A program made the translations under genes and the position numbers. Positions 1-8,102 of a stretch of DNA of 64,000 nt are shown here, in pieces (within the stretch, counting starts at the first letter, position 1; every line of letters begins with the position of its first letter). Source of the stretch: Aquipuribacter sp. SD81 (GTDB lineage Bacteria > Actinomycetota > Actinomycetes > Actinomycetales > JBBAYJ01); NCBI RefSeq assembly GCF_037153975.1, contig NZ_JBBAYJ010000019.1, forward strand, positions 1-64,000, read 5' to 3'. The notes under the pieces are model-generated. The model was not told where the DNA came from. It saw only the letters and a list, made by a program, of their open reading frames with translations, and ran no database searches.

Positions 1-1
1 G

Positions 2-391
2 GGTGCGGGGGCCGCCGGCGGGGCGGGCGCCGCGCTGCTCGCGCTGGGGGCGGTGCGGCAGCCGGGCGCGTCCGTCGTCGCCGCCGCCGCGGGCCTCGCC
101 GGCGCGGTGGCGACGGCCGACCTCGTGCTCACGGGGGAGGGTGCCTTCGACTGGGACAGCCTGCGCGGGCGGGTCGTCGGCGCGGTGTGCGACAGCGCCG
201 CCCGGCTCGGCGTGCCGGTGGTCGTCGTCGCCGGGCAGGTGCTCGTCGGGCGCCGCGAGCTCGCGGCCGTCGGCGTCGAGGCGGCCTACCCCGTCGCGGC
301 GACGGCCCGCGACCTGCCCGGCGTGCTCGCCGACCCGGCGGGGACGCTGGCGGCCCGCACCGAGCGGGTCGCGCGCACCTGGCACCGCTGA
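2..391 (+). CDS. Glycerate kinase, C-terminal fragment (cut by window start)
   Basis: The reading frame is open from base 2 and ends at the TGA at 389-391, leaving 129 residues. The stretch DLVLTGEGAFDWDSLRGRVV followed by an alanine/valine-rich strand resembles the C-terminal part of the GarK/GlxK glycerate kinase family, which phosphorylates D-glycerate in glyoxylate and serine metabolism. The N-terminal two thirds and the start lie outside the window, so completeness and operon context cannot be judged. The next gene starts 124 bases downstream behind its own -10-like box, so this gene probably ends a transcription unit. The family call rests on the TGEG(x)D(x)(S/Q) region and is fairly secure; the exact product isomer is not known. 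Confidence 0.75.
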   Translation, partial: GAGAAGGAGAALLALGAVRQPGASVVAAAAGLAGAVATADLVLTGEGAFDWDSLRGRVVGAVCDSAARLGVPVVVVAGQVLVGRRELAAVGVEAAYPVAATARDLPGVLADPAGTLAARTERVARTWHR

Positions 392-444
392 GCGGCGCGG
401 TGCCGCGCGGCACCCGGGTCGCGAGGGAACACGCGGGCGGCCCG

Positions 445-450
445 TAGCAT
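445..450 (+). promoter_or_regulatory. -10 box for erpA
   Basis: TAGCAT fits the actinobacterial TANNNT -10 pattern and lies 65 bases before the ErpA start, implying a short leader. No convincing -35 is visible. Confidence 0.4.
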
Positions 451-515
451 TGACGACATCGGTGGGCGCCGCGCGCGCTCCCGGACCAGAGCCCCCGGCG
501 ACACAGGAGCCGTAC

Positions 516-875
516 ATGACCGACACGACCGCCTCGACCAGCACGAGCACCCACGAGGTCACCCTCACGACGGTGGCCGCCGAGAAGGTCAAGGCGCTGC
601 TCGCCCAGGAGGGCCGCGACGACCTGCGGCTGCGCCTGGCCGTCCAGCCCGGCGGCTGCTCCGGCCTCATCTACCAGCTGTACTTCGACGACCGCCAGAT
701 GGACGGCGACGCCGTCCGCGACTTCGACGGCGTCGAGCTCGTCGTCGACCGCATGTCGGTGCCCTACCTCGCCGGCGCGACGATCGACTTCGCCGACACC
801 ATCGAGAAGCAGGGCTTCCAGATCGACAACCCGAACGCGCAGGGCTCCTGCGCGTGCGGCGACTCGTTCCACTGA
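516..875 (+). CDS. erpA: ErpA/HesB-type iron-sulfur carrier
   Basis: The 119-residue A-type carrier holds a transient Fe-S cluster and passes it to apo-enzymes in the cytosol. The three ligand cysteines are present: one in QPGGCSGL and two in the C-terminal CACG. Length matches the family. An ATG start behind CAGGAG (503-508) is chosen because everything upstream in frame is low-complexity Arg/Pro sequence. The gene is followed after 22 bases by aat. A nearby TusA/NifS-like pair on the other strand suggests a loose sulfur-handling neighbourhood, but this is inference. Paralogous A-type carriers are hard to tell apart by sequence alone; in actinobacteria the single copy is usually called ErpA or HesB. 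Confidence 0.9.
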   Translation: MTDTTASTSTSTHEVTLTTVAAEKVKALLAQEGRDDLRLRLAVQPGGCSGLIYQLYFDDRQMDGDAVRDFDGVELVVDRMSVPYLAGATIDFADTIEKQGFQIDNPNAQGSCACGDSFH

Positions 876-897
876 GCCGCCGCCCGGTCGAGGGACG

Positions 898-1620
898 GTG
901 AGCCACCCCTTCGACCGCGCGCTCGACCGCGCCCCCGACGGCCAGGACCTGGTCTGCGTCGGGGGCGCGCTCGCGTCCGGGCTCCTGCTCGAGGGGTACC
1001 GGCGCGGCGTCTTCGCGATGTCGGTGCGGGTGCGTCGCCGTGACGTGCTCGGCTGGTTCTCGCCGGACCCGCGCGGCGTGCTCCACCCTGCGGACGTCCA
1101 CGAGTCGCGGTCCCTGCGCCGCAGCAGCCGCCGCTTCGAGACCCGGGTCGACACCGCGTTCGACGAGGTGGTCGCCGCGTGCGCGGACCCCTCGCGCGAG
1201 GGCGCGTGGATCGACGACGACTACCGCCGCGCCTACGCCGAGCTGCACGCCGCGGGTCACGCGCACTCCGTCGAGACCTGGGCCGACGGCCGGCTGGTCG
1301 GCGGCCTGTTCGGCGTCGCGGTCGGCGGCCTGTTCGCCGCGGAGTCGAAGTTCCACCGCGAGACCGACGCGTCCAAGGCCGCGGTCGTCTCCCTGGCCCG
1401 GCTGCTCGCGGCCGACCCCGCCGGCCCGCGGCTCGTCGACGTGCAGTGGTGGACCCCGCACCTCGGCAGCCTCGGCGTCGCCGAGGTGAGGCGCGAGGAG
1501 TACCGCGCGGCGCTGCCCACCCTGCTCGACGTCCCCGCGCCGGCGTGCTTCACGGTTACCCCGGACCCGCCGGGCGACGGGCGGGCGGCTCAGGGGCCGA
1601 GCCGCACCAGCACCCGGTAG
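898..1620 (+). CDS. aat: Leucyl/phenylalanyl-tRNA--protein transferase
   Basis: Aat moves Leu or Phe from aminoacyl-tRNA to N-terminal Arg or Lys of proteins, making them N-end-rule substrates for ClpS/ClpAP-type degradation. The 240-residue protein carries family landmarks in order: GYRRGVFAM and the WFSPDPRGVL block near the N-terminus, AHSVETW and GLFGVAVGGLFAAESKFHR in the centre, and LVDVQW with HLGSLG near the end. The GTG start follows a purine-rich GAGGGA (889-894). A short Gly/Pro/Arg tail after residue 220 exceeds the core. The gene is 22 bases after erpA and probably shares its transcript. It converges with the minus-strand TusA gene, overlapping its last 31 bases. Confidence 0.9.
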   Translation: MSHPFDRALDRAPDGQDLVCVGGALASGLLLEGYRRGVFAMSVRVRRRDVLGWFSPDPRGVLHPADVHESRSLRRSSRRFETRVDTAFDEVVAACADPSREGAWIDDDYRRAYAELHAAGHAHSVETWADGRLVGGLFGVAVGGLFAAESKFHRETDASKAAVVSLARLLAADPAGPRLVDVQWWTPHLGSLGVAEVRREEYRAALPTLLDVPAPACFTVTPDPPGDGRAAQGPSRTSTR

Positions 1621-1880
1621 CCCGCCGCGTCGGTCCGGCCGTCCGCCTTCGCCCCGGCGTCGTCGACGGGCCCCACGGACTCCACGGTGTGCCCGCGCAT
1701 GCCCGCCCACGCCGGGACGTCGTGCACGACGGCCGGGTCCGTGGCCAGCACCGCGGCGCGGGTCCCGGGGGGCAGGTCGCGGACGGCCGCGGCCAGGCGC
1801 AGCACCGGCAGCGGGCAGCGCAGCCCCCGGGCGTCGACCACGAGGACGTCGGGCGCGCCGCCGCCGGGCCCGGCCGTCAC
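1590..1880 (-). CDS. TusA-family sulfur carrier protein
   Basis: This 96-residue protein carries the TusA signature RGLRCPLPVLRLA, whose cysteine takes up persulfide sulfur. It ends with a beta-strand-rich fold typical of the family. The GTG start shares the four bases GTGA (1877-1880) with the stop of the upstream NifS-like gene, so the two are almost certainly translationally coupled. In many other actinobacteria the same two domains are, to my knowledge, a single polypeptide annotated as cysteine desulfurase/TusA; here they are separate but coupled. The last 31 bases overlap the convergent end of aat. Role: likely accepts or relays sulfur; recipient unknown. Confidence 0.8.
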   Translation of the reverse strand: MTAGPGGGAPDVLVVDARGLRCPLPVLRLAAAVRDLPPGTRAAVLATDPAVVHDVPAWAGMRGHTVESVGPVDDAGAKADGRTDAAGYRVLVRLGP

Positions 1881-3037
1881 AGGTCCTCCGCCCCGAGCTC
1901 GCGGCGGACCTCCGCGACGACCTCGGGCAGCGCCTCGGCGAGGCGGTCGACCGCCTCGGGGCCGGTCCCGCGGGCGAGACCGACCCGCACGTTGCCGTGC
2001 GTGAGGGCGCCGACCGCCGCGAGCACGTGGCTCGGGCGCAGCGTGTCGGCCGTGCACGCCGAGCCGGACCCGACCCGCAGCCCGCGCACGTCGAGGCGAC
2101 GCACCAGCTCCTCGCCGGGCACGTACAGCGCCGACAGGGTGAGCACGTGCGGCAGCCGCTCGTCGGGGTGCCCGACCAGCCGCGTCGACGGCACCGTCGC
2201 GAGCGCCCCGCGCAGCCGGTCCACCAGGGCGTGCCGGGGGTCGGCGGCGCCGAGCGGGCCGGCGAGCAGCCCCTGGAGCGTGACGGCCGCGGCCAGCGCG
2301 GCCGGCACGTCGACCGTCCCCGGGTGCTCGCCGGGACGCCGGGAGGCGCCGGCCTCGCCCGGCTCGTGGGGTCGCCACCGCACCCCCTCGCGCAGCGCGA
2401 GCACCGCGGCCCCGGCCACCGAGCCCCACGCCCGGGGGGAGGCGACGAGCACGTCCCACGCCGCCGGGACCGGCACGTGACCGAGCGAGGCCCCCGCGTC
2501 GACGACGAGCGGCACCCCGGCGTCGCGGCACAGGGCGTGCACCCGCTCGAGGTCCTGCACCGTGCCGATCTCCGCGTTCGCGTGCTGCACGCACGCGACC
2601 CGGGCGCCGGGCAGGGCGCGCTCGAGCGCCTCGAGGTCGACCCGCCCGTCGCCGTCGACCGGCACCTCGCGCGGCTCGGTCGACCCGGCGCTGCGTGCCG
2701 CGTCGGCGGCCGCGTGGTGCACGGCGGAGTGCTCGACGGCCGAGAGCACGACCGGGCCGTCGGCGCGTCCCGGCGCGGCGCAGCCGAGGACGGCCGCGTG
2801 CAGGGCGCGCACGTGGTCCGGCGGCAGGCCCACGAGGCAGCCCGGGTCGCCGAGCGCCGTGGCCAGCGCCCCCCGGACCTCGTCGAGCACCAGCCGCGAG
2901 CGGGCGCCGCTGCCGTGCCGGGCCCGCTCGTCGGCCCACGCGTCCAGCGCGCCCGCCCGCCACGCCTCCAGGGCCTCCGGCAGCGGCGGGGCCGCGACCG
3001 AGTTGTCGAGGTCCACGGGGTCCCCGGACGCGGTCAC
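1877..3037 (-). CDS. Cysteine-desulfurase-like protein lacking the PLP lysine
   Basis: The 386-residue protein has the class V (NifS/IscS) fold order: DLDNSVAAPP at the N-terminus, HSAV (His103), NAEIGT (154-159), VVDAG with Asp180, and the cysteine loop GSGSACT (Cys328). The segment that normally reads SxHKxxGPxG reads SPRAWGSVAG (200-209), so the lysine that binds PLP is Ala203 (codon GCG at 2431-2429), the preceding His is Arg, and the PLP-stacking Gln after Asp180 is Ser184. As read it should not form the internal aldimine and may be a pseudoenzyme or scaffold. GTG 3037 is chosen because the in-frame extension upstream is low-complexity. It is coupled by GTGA to the TusA gene and diverges from ctaC. 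Confidence 0.75.
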   Translation of the reverse strand: MTASGDPVDLDNSVAAPPLPEALEAWRAGALDAWADERARHGSGARSRLVLDEVRGALATALGDPGCLVGLPPDHVRALHAAVLGCAAPGRADGPVVLSAVEHSAVHHAAADAARSAGSTEPREVPVDGDGRVDLEALERALPGARVACVQHANAEIGTVQDLERVHALCRDAGVPLVVDAGASLGHVPVPAAWDVLVASPRAWGSVAGAAVLALREGVRWRPHEPGEAGASRRPGEHPGTVDVPAALAAAVTLQGLLAGPLGAADPRHALVDRLRGALATVPSTRLVGHPDERLPHVLTLSALYVPGEELVRRLDVRGLRVGSGSACTADTLRPSHVLAAVGALTHGNVRVGLARGTGPEAVDRLAEALPEVVAEVRRELGAEDL

Positions 3038-3060
3038 GGCCCGACGGTATCCCCGCCCGC

Positions 3061-3099
3061 CGCGGCCCCGGCCCCCCGCGGCCCCGGCCCCCCGCGGCA
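3061..3099. repeat. 16-bp G+C-rich tandem repeat, about 2.4 copies
   Basis: The unit CGCGGCCCCGGCCCCC occurs at 3061-3076 and 3077-3092, with a partial third copy starting at 3093. It lies in the 202-bp divergent spacer between the NifS-like gene and ctaC. No coding or binding role is visible. Confidence 0.6.
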
Positions 3100-3147
3100 C
3101 GGGTGTGGACCGGCGAGCCCACCCGTGTCCTACGAGCAGGGCACAGG

Positions 3148-3153
3148 TAAGGT
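3148..3153 (+). promoter_or_regulatory. -10 box for the cytochrome oxidase genes
   Basis: TAAGGT fits TANNNT and would start a transcript about 80 bases before the ctaC GTG at 3240. In-frame GTGs at 3159 and 3162 could in principle be leaderless starts, but they would put 58 residues or more ahead of the lipobox cysteine. Confidence 0.4.
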
Positions 3154-3239
3154 TCCCGGTGGTGGTCCGGCGTCGGGCCGCCGACCCACCGCACGAGGGC
3201 ACACCAGCGCCCGTCGACAGGACCTCCGGGAAGGCGCCA

Positions 3240-4184
3240 GTGACGACAACCCACCCCGCGGCCCGCCGGGCCCCCCGCGCTCGCGTCGCGCGGCTGGGTC
3301 TCGTGGCGGCGGCCGCCCTCGCGCTCAGCGGGTGCTCCGCCGACCAGCTGCGGCGCGGCTACCTGCCCGCCGAGAGCGTCGGCGCCACGAACCACACGCC
3401 GATGGTCCAGGACCTGTGGAACGGCTCGTGGATCGCCGCCCTCGCGGTCGGGGTGATCGTGTGGGGCCTCACCATCTGGTGCGTCATCGCCTACCGGCGC
3501 CGCAAGGGCGACCCCGAGGTGCCCCCGCAGTTCCGCTACCACCTGCCGCTCGAGGTCATGTACACGGCCCTGCCGCTCATGATGGTCGCGGTGCTCTTCT
3601 ACTACACCGCCGTCTCCCAGGCCGCTATCACGGACCTGGAGGAGGACCCCGACGTCACCATCGAGGTCATCGGCAAGCAGTGGTCGTGGGACTTCAACTA
3701 CGTCGACGAGGACGTCTACGAGACCGGCGTCCAGGCCGACCTCGACGGCGAGGAGGGCGCGGAGGACCGCATCCCCACGCTCGTCCTCCCGGTCGACGAG
3801 CGAGTCGAGTTCCACCTCTTCGCCCGCGACGTCAACCACTCGTTCTGGATCCCCGCGTTCCTGTTCAAGATGGACAACATCGCCGGCCGGCAGAACCGCT
3901 TCCAGCTCGTGCCCACCAAGGAGGGCACGTTCCAGGGCAAGTGCGCCGAGCTGTGCGGGGAGTACCACTCGGAGATGCTCTTCAACGTCGCGGTTGTGTC
4001 GCGCGAGGAGTACGACGACTACATCGCGCTCCTGCGGGCCCGGGGCCAGACCGGTCAGCTCGAGACCGACCTCAACCGGAGCGGCCTCACCGGTGAGGTG
4101 GGCGGCAGCGTGACGGGTCAGCGCGACGTCGAGCTCCCGGTCGACTTCCCGGACGCAGTGCCGTCGGTTTCGGAAGGGGACTGA
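3240..4184 (+). CDS. ctaC: Cytochrome c oxidase subunit II
   Basis: Subunit II of the aa3-type oxidase carries the CuA centre that receives electrons from cytochrome c. The 314-residue product starts with an Arg-rich n-region, a hydrophobic stretch and the lipobox LSGC (Cys about residue 32), so it is probably a lipoprotein. Two membrane helices follow (about 60-85 and 105-130). The periplasmic cupredoxin domain has DVNHSFW with a Cu-ligand His and the full CuA loop [13 protein letters not shown] with two Cys, His and Met. The GTG start at 3240 is preceded by GGGAAGG at a good distance. ctaD follows after four bases. A short acidic tail ends the protein. Confidence 0.95.
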   Translation: MTTTHPAARRAPRARVARLGLVAAAALALSGCSADQLRRGYLPAESVGATNHTPMVQDLWNGSWIAALAVGVIVWGLTIWCVIAYRRRKGDPEVPPQFRYHLPLEVMYTALPLMMVAVLFYYTAVSQAAITDLEEDPDVTIEVIGKQWSWDFNYVDEDVYETGVQADLDGEEGAEDRIPTLVLPVDERVEFHLFARDVNHSFWIPAFLFKMDNIAGRQNRFQLVPTKEGTFQGKCAELCGEYHSEMLFNVAVVSREEYDDYIALLRARGQTGQLETDLNRSGLTGEVGGSVTGQRDVELPVDFPDAVPSVSEGD

Positions 4185-4188
4185 GCAC

Positions 4189-5982
4189 ATGGCCACGTAC
4201 ACCGGTGTCGCGTTCCGCGACGCGCAGGCGGCCGGCACGGCCACGCCGGTCGCGGTCCGCTCGCGCGGCCGCCTGATCGCCGACTACCTCACGACGACCG
4301 ACCACAAGAAGATCGGGACGCTGTACCTCGTCTCGTCCTTCTTCTTCTTCGTCGTCGCGGGCGCCATGGCGCTCGCGATCCGTGCCGAGCTGTTCGCGCC
4401 GGGCATGCAGGTCGTGGGGACCAAGGAGACCTACAACCAGCTGTTCACCATGCACGGCACGATCATGCTGCTGCTGTTCGCGACACCCCTGTTCGCGGGC
4501 TTCGCCAACTGGCTGCTGCCGCTGCAGATCGGCGCGCCGGACGTCGCGTTCCCCCGCCTCAACGCCTTCGCGTACTGGCTGTACCTGTTCGGCGGCCTCA
4601 TCGCCGTGTCCGGCTTCCTCACCCCGCAGGGTGCGGCCGGGTTCGGCTGGTTCGCCTACACCCCGCTGTCGACCGAGGCGTACTCGCCCGGCCTCGGCGC
4701 GGACCTGTGGATCTTCGGCCTCGCCCTCGGTGGCTTCGGCACGATCCTCGGCGCCGTCAACTTCATCACGACCGTCATCGGCATGCGCGCGCCCGGCATG
4801 GTCATGTTCCGGATGCCGATCTTCTCGTGGAGCGTCCTCATCACGAGCGTGCTCGTGCTCATGGCGTTCCCGCCGCTGGCCGCCGCGCTGCTCGTGCTCG
4901 GCTCCGACCGTGTGCTCGGCTCGGTGGTCTTCGACGCCGTGAACGGCGGCGCGATCCTCTGGCAGCACCTGTTCTGGTTCTTCGGGCACCCCGAGGTGTA
5001 CATCATCGCGCTGCCGTTCTTCGGCATCATCAGCGAGGTCATCCCGGTCTTCAGCCGCAAGCCGCTGTTCGGCTACAAGGGCATGGTCTTCGCGATCATC
5101 GCGATCGCCGGCCTGTCGGTGGCGGTGTGGGCGCACCACATGTACGTGACCGGCGCGGTGCTGCTGCCGTTCTTCGCCTTCATGACGATGCTCATCGCGG
5201 TGCCGACCGGGGTGAAGTTCTTCAACTGGATCGGCACGATGTGGAAGGGCTCGGTCACCTTCGACTCGCCCATGCTGTGGGCGATCGGCTTCCTCGTCAC
5301 GTTCCTCTTCGGCGGCCTGACCGGCATCATCCTCAGCTCGCCGACGCTCGACTTCCAGCTGTCCGACAGCTACTTCGTCGTGGCGCACTTCCACTACGTC
5401 GTCTTCGGCACGGTCGTCTTCGCGATGTTCGCGGGCTTCTACTACTGGTGGCCGAAGTTCACCGGCACGATGCTGAACGAGGGGCTCGGCAAGCTGCACT
5501 TCTGGCTCACCTTCGTCGGCTTCCACACGACGTTCCTCATCCAGCACTGGCTCGGTGTCGACGGCATGCCCCGCCGCTACGCCGACTACCTGCCGGAGGA
5601 CGGCTTCACGCTCATGAACCAGGTGTCGACCGTCGGTGCGTTCGTGCTCGGCGCCGCGACCCTGCCGTTCCTGTGGAACGTGTACCGGACCGCCGTCCGC
5701 GGCGAGAAGGTGACCGTCGACGACCCGTGGGGCTGGGGCGCGTCGCTGGAGTGGGCCACGAGCTGCCCGCCCCCGCGGCACAACTTCACGAGCCTGCCGC
5801 GCATCCGCTCCGAGCGTCCCGCGTTCGACCTCGCCCACCCCGAGGTGGCCGCCGCCGACCGCTCCAGCGCCGACAAGACCGTGCTCGAGCACCTGCTCGG
5901 CGACGGTGACGTGGACCGCAGCGACAGCCCGCCCGCCGGCGCCAGGGGCGCCACGGGCGACGACCGGGGAGGCCGGGCATGA
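4189..5982 (+). CDS. ctaD: Cytochrome c oxidase subunit I
   Basis: Subunit I holds heme a and the heme a3-CuB site where oxygen is reduced, and pumps protons. The 597-residue protein has twelve hydrophobic segments and all metal-ligand motifs: the heme a His in FTMHGTIM, the CuB His with its cross-linked Tyr in HPEVYI, the HH pair in WAHHMYVTG, and HFHYV with the heme a3 and heme a histidines. The sequence after about residue 555 is a hydrophilic Asp/Ser/Gly tail of the kind seen in actinobacterial CtaD. The ATG is four bases after ctaC. The stop overlaps the ctaF start as ATGA, so the three subunits are made together. Confidence 0.97.
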   Translation: MATYTGVAFRDAQAAGTATPVAVRSRGRLIADYLTTTDHKKIGTLYLVSSFFFFVVAGAMALAIRAELFAPGMQVVGTKETYNQLFTMHGTIMLLLFATPLFAGFANWLLPLQIGAPDVAFPRLNAFAYWLYLFGGLIAVSGFLTPQGAAGFGWFAYTPLSTEAYSPGLGADLWIFGLALGGFGTILGAVNFITTVIGMRAPGMVMFRMPIFSWSVLITSVLVLMAFPPLAAALLVLGSDRVLGSVVFDAVNGGAILWQHLFWFFGHPEVYIIALPFFGIISEVIPVFSRKPLFGYKGMVFAIIAIAGLSVAVWAHHMYVTGAVLLPFFAFMTMLIAVPTGVKFFNWIGTMWKGSVTFDSPMLWAIGFLVTFLFGGLTGIILSSPTLDFQLSDSYFVVAHFHYVVFGTVVFAMFAGFYYWWPKFTGTMLNEGLGKLHFWLTFVGFHTTFLIQHWLGVDGMPRRYADYLPEDGFTLMNQVSTVGAFVLGAATLPFLWNVYRTAVRGEKVTVDDPWGWGASLEWATSCPPPRHNFTSLPRIRSERPAFDLAHPEVAAADRSSADKTVLEHLLGDGDVDRSDSPPAGARGATGDDRGGRA

Positions 5983-6377
5983 GGGTCGAGACCTGGGTGT
6001 TCGGGTCGGGGACGTTCTTCTTCGTCCCCCTCGCGTTCGTGTACGGCCTGCTGTCGGGCTGGGAGCACGTCGGCTTCATCGCCATCCTGCTCACCGGCGG
6101 CCTGTCGGCCATGGTCGGGCTCTACCTCTACCTCGTGTCGCTGCGGGTCGACGCCCGCCCCGAGGACGACCCGACCGGCGAGGTGGCGCAGGGCGCCGGG
6201 GACCTCGGCTTCTTCAACCCGCGCAGCATCTGGCCGATCCTCGTCGCGTTCGGGGCGGCGACGGTGTTCCTCGGCCTCGCCGTCGGGTGGTGGATGTTCC
6301 TCATCGGCGCCGGCATCATGCTCTTCACCACGCTCGGCCTGCTGTTCGAGCACTACACCGGCGACTTCACGCACTGA
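5979..6377 (+). CDS. ctaF: Actinobacterial cytochrome c oxidase subunit IV
   Basis: The 132-residue protein has four predicted membrane helices (about 5-22, 27-50, 80-100 and 103-125) and the conserved start [19 protein letters not shown] found in the actinobacterial subunit IV family, a small accessory subunit of the aa3 oxidase in the bc1-aa3 supercomplex. It overlaps ctaD by four bases. Its position after ctaC-ctaD is standard. The qcrCAB genes that usually follow in actinobacteria or lie nearby are not in this window. Confidence 0.9.
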   Translation: MRVETWVFGSGTFFFVPLAFVYGLLSGWEHVGFIAILLTGGLSAMVGLYLYLVSLRVDARPEDDPTGEVAQGAGDLGFFNPRSIWPILVAFGAATVFLGLAVGWWMFLIGAGIMLFTTLGLLFEHYTGDFTH

Positions 6378-6424
6378 CCGGCGTGGGTGTCCCCGGACCC
6401 GCCCTCGCGGCGGGTGGCTCCGCC

Positions 6425-7081
6425 GTGCCCGTCGGCCGCGCCCACGCCGCCGTCCTGTTCGACATGGACGGCACCCTCGTGGACTCGACCGCCTCGGTCG
6501 TGCGGTGCTGGGTGCGGCTCGCCGAGGAGCTCGGCGTCGGGCTCGACCGGCTGCGGGCGGCCGCCGGCCACGGGCGGCCGGCGCGCGACATCGTCGCCGA
6601 CCTGCTGCCGGGCGAGGACGAGCGCGTCCGGGCCGCGGCGCTCGCCCGCATCACCGAGCTCGAGGTCGCCGACGTCGAGGGGGTCGTCGCGCTGCCGGGC
6701 GCGGTGGCGGCGCTCACCGCGGCGGGAGCGCGCGGCGCGATCGTCACCTCGTGCACGCGCGACCTCGCCGTGGCCCGGTGGAGCGCGGCGGGCCTGCCGG
6801 TGCCCGCCGTCGTCGTGACCGCCGACGACGTCGCCCGCGGCAAGCCCGACCCCGAGCCGTTCCTGTCGGGGGCGCGCCTGCTCGGAGTCGACCCGGCCCG
6901 CTGCCTCGTCGTGGAGGACGCCCCCGCGGGGCTCGTCGCCGGCCGCGCCGCTGGTGCGGCGACCCTCGCGGTCACGACGACGCACGCGGCCGAGGACCTC
7001 GACGCGGACCTCGTCGTCCCCGACCTGGCGGCCGTGCGCTGGCACGCGGACGCGGACGGCGTCACGCTCCTGCCGGCCTGA
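6425..7081 (+). CDS. HAD-family phosphatase
   Basis: The 218-residue protein belongs to HAD subfamily IA, the beta-phosphoglucomutase/sugar-phosphatase-like group. Motif I is LFDMDGTLVDS with the nucleophile Asp, motif II is IVTSCT, the motif III lysine is in ARGKPDPEPFL, and motif IV is VVEDAPAG. A helical cap sits between motifs I and II. The substrate cannot be told from sequence; small sugar phosphates are typical. GTG 6425 places motif I ten residues in, as is usual; GTG 6383, six bases after ctaF, would add 14 residues. No good ribosome binding site supports either. It is probably co-transcribed with the oxidase genes without a functional link. Confidence 0.85.
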   Translation: MPVGRAHAAVLFDMDGTLVDSTASVVRCWVRLAEELGVGLDRLRAAAGHGRPARDIVADLLPGEDERVRAAALARITELEVADVEGVVALPGAVAALTAAGARGAIVTSCTRDLAVARWSAAGLPVPAVVVTADDVARGKPDPEPFLSGARLLGVDPARCLVVEDAPAGLVAGRAAGAATLAVTTTHAAEDLDADLVVPDLAAVRWHADADGVTLLPA

Positions 7082-7122
7082 GGACCCGCGGCGGTCGTCG
7101 TCGTGGCGCGACGGCGGGCGGC

Positions 7123-7128
7123 TAGCGT
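7123..7128 (+). promoter_or_regulatory. -10 box, leaderless thyX
   Basis: TAGCGT lies six bases before the GTG start of thyX, so transcription should begin at or next to the start codon. No Shine-Dalgarno sequence is present. Confidence 0.6.
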
Positions 7129-7134
7129 GGGCGC

Positions 7135-7896
7135 GTGACGAGCGACGTGAGCGTGCAGAGCCCCTCCCACGGCGTCGGGGACGGCGACCTCGTCTTCCGC
7201 TCCGACGTCGACGTCGAGCTCGTCAAGCACTCCGCCCGCGACGCCGACGTGCTGTTCGCGGCGCGGGTGTCGACCAAGGGCGAGGCGAGCCTCGCCGACG
7301 TCGACGCGGACCCCGAGAAGTCGGCGGGCCTCGTCCGGTACCTCATGCGCGACCGGCACGGCAGCCCGTTCGAGCACGCCGTCATGACCTTCTACGTGAG
7401 CGCGCCGCTGTTCGTGTTCCGCGAGATGCAGCGGCACCGGGTCGCGAGCTACAACGAGGAGTCCGGTCGCTACCGGGAGATGCGGCCCGTCTTCTACGTC
7501 CCCTCGCGCGAGCGGAACCTGCGCCAGGTCGGCAAGCCCGGTGCCTACGACTTCGAGCCGGGCACGCCGGAGCAGCACGACCTCGTCGAGCAGCGCACGC
7601 GCGAGGCGTGCGCGACGGCGTGGGCGGCCTACCAGGACATGCTCGGCGCGGGCGTGCCGCGCGAGGTGGCCCGCATCGTCCTCCCGCTCACGCTGTACTC
7701 CTCGATGTACGTGACGATGAACGCCCGCGCCCTCATGAACTTCCTCTCGCTGCGCACCCGCCGCGAGGACTCCCGCTTCCCGTCGTTCCCGCAGCGCGAG
7801 ATCGAGCTCGTCGCGGAGCGGATGGAGGAGCTGTGGCGCGGGGTCATGCCCGTGACGCACGCCGCGTTCGACGGCAACGGCCGGGTCGCGCCCTGA
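7135..7896 (+). CDS. thyX: Flavin-dependent thymidylate synthase
   Basis: ThyX makes dTMP from dUMP with methylene-tetrahydrofolate, FAD and NADPH. The diagnostic ThyX motif is complete in RHRVASYNEESGRY, and the downstream block VLPLTLYSSMYVTMNARALM with NFLSLR is typical of the C-terminal half. At 253 residues it has family length. A GTG start is chosen because a -10 box sits six bases upstream. With the class II nrdJ further along the window, dNTP supply here uses oxygen-independent enzymes. The downstream gap of 206 bases carries a CRP-like palindrome 12 bases past the stop. Confidence 0.95.
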   Translation: MTSDVSVQSPSHGVGDGDLVFRSDVDVELVKHSARDADVLFAARVSTKGEASLADVDADPEKSAGLVRYLMRDRHGSPFEHAVMTFYVSAPLFVFREMQRHRVASYNEESGRYREMRPVFYVPSRERNLRQVGKPGAYDFEPGTPEQHDLVEQRTREACATAWAAYQDMLGAGVPREVARIVLPLTLYSSMYVTMNARALMNFLSLRTRREDSRFPSFPQREIELVAERMEELWRGVMPVTHAAFDGNGRVAP

Positions 7897-7907
7897 GTCG
7901 CACCTCC

Positions 7908-7925
7908 GTGTGAGCCAGGTCACAC
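7908..7925. promoter_or_regulatory. CRP-family-type palindrome
   Basis: GTGTGA-N6-TCACAC is a perfect inverted repeat whose core TGTGA-N6-TCACA equals the consensus for Crp/GlxR-type regulators. It lies between thyX and dapA, 178 bases before dapA and about 165 before its -10 box, so it could act on dapA from a distance or on an unseen transcript. Confidence 0.5.
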
Positions 7926-8089
7926 GTTGACGGTGTAACGACCTCCGGGGTCCGCGCGATGACCCCCCTGAACCGCGGTGCCAGCCGGACCCCCCGAGCG
8001 ACTGGTGCCGCGGTTCTCTGCGTCCGCGACCGGCCGCCACGGGACACGGCGCACGGCTGCGTCCCGGCGGTCGGCCGCCGGGTGGTCGG

Positions 8090-8095
8090 TAGTCT
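8090..8095 (+). promoter_or_regulatory. -10 box, leaderless dapA
   Basis: TAGTCT ends seven bases before the dapA ATG, the same spacing seen at other leaderless genes in this window. Confidence 0.6.
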
Positions 8096-8102
8096 CGCGG
8101 GC

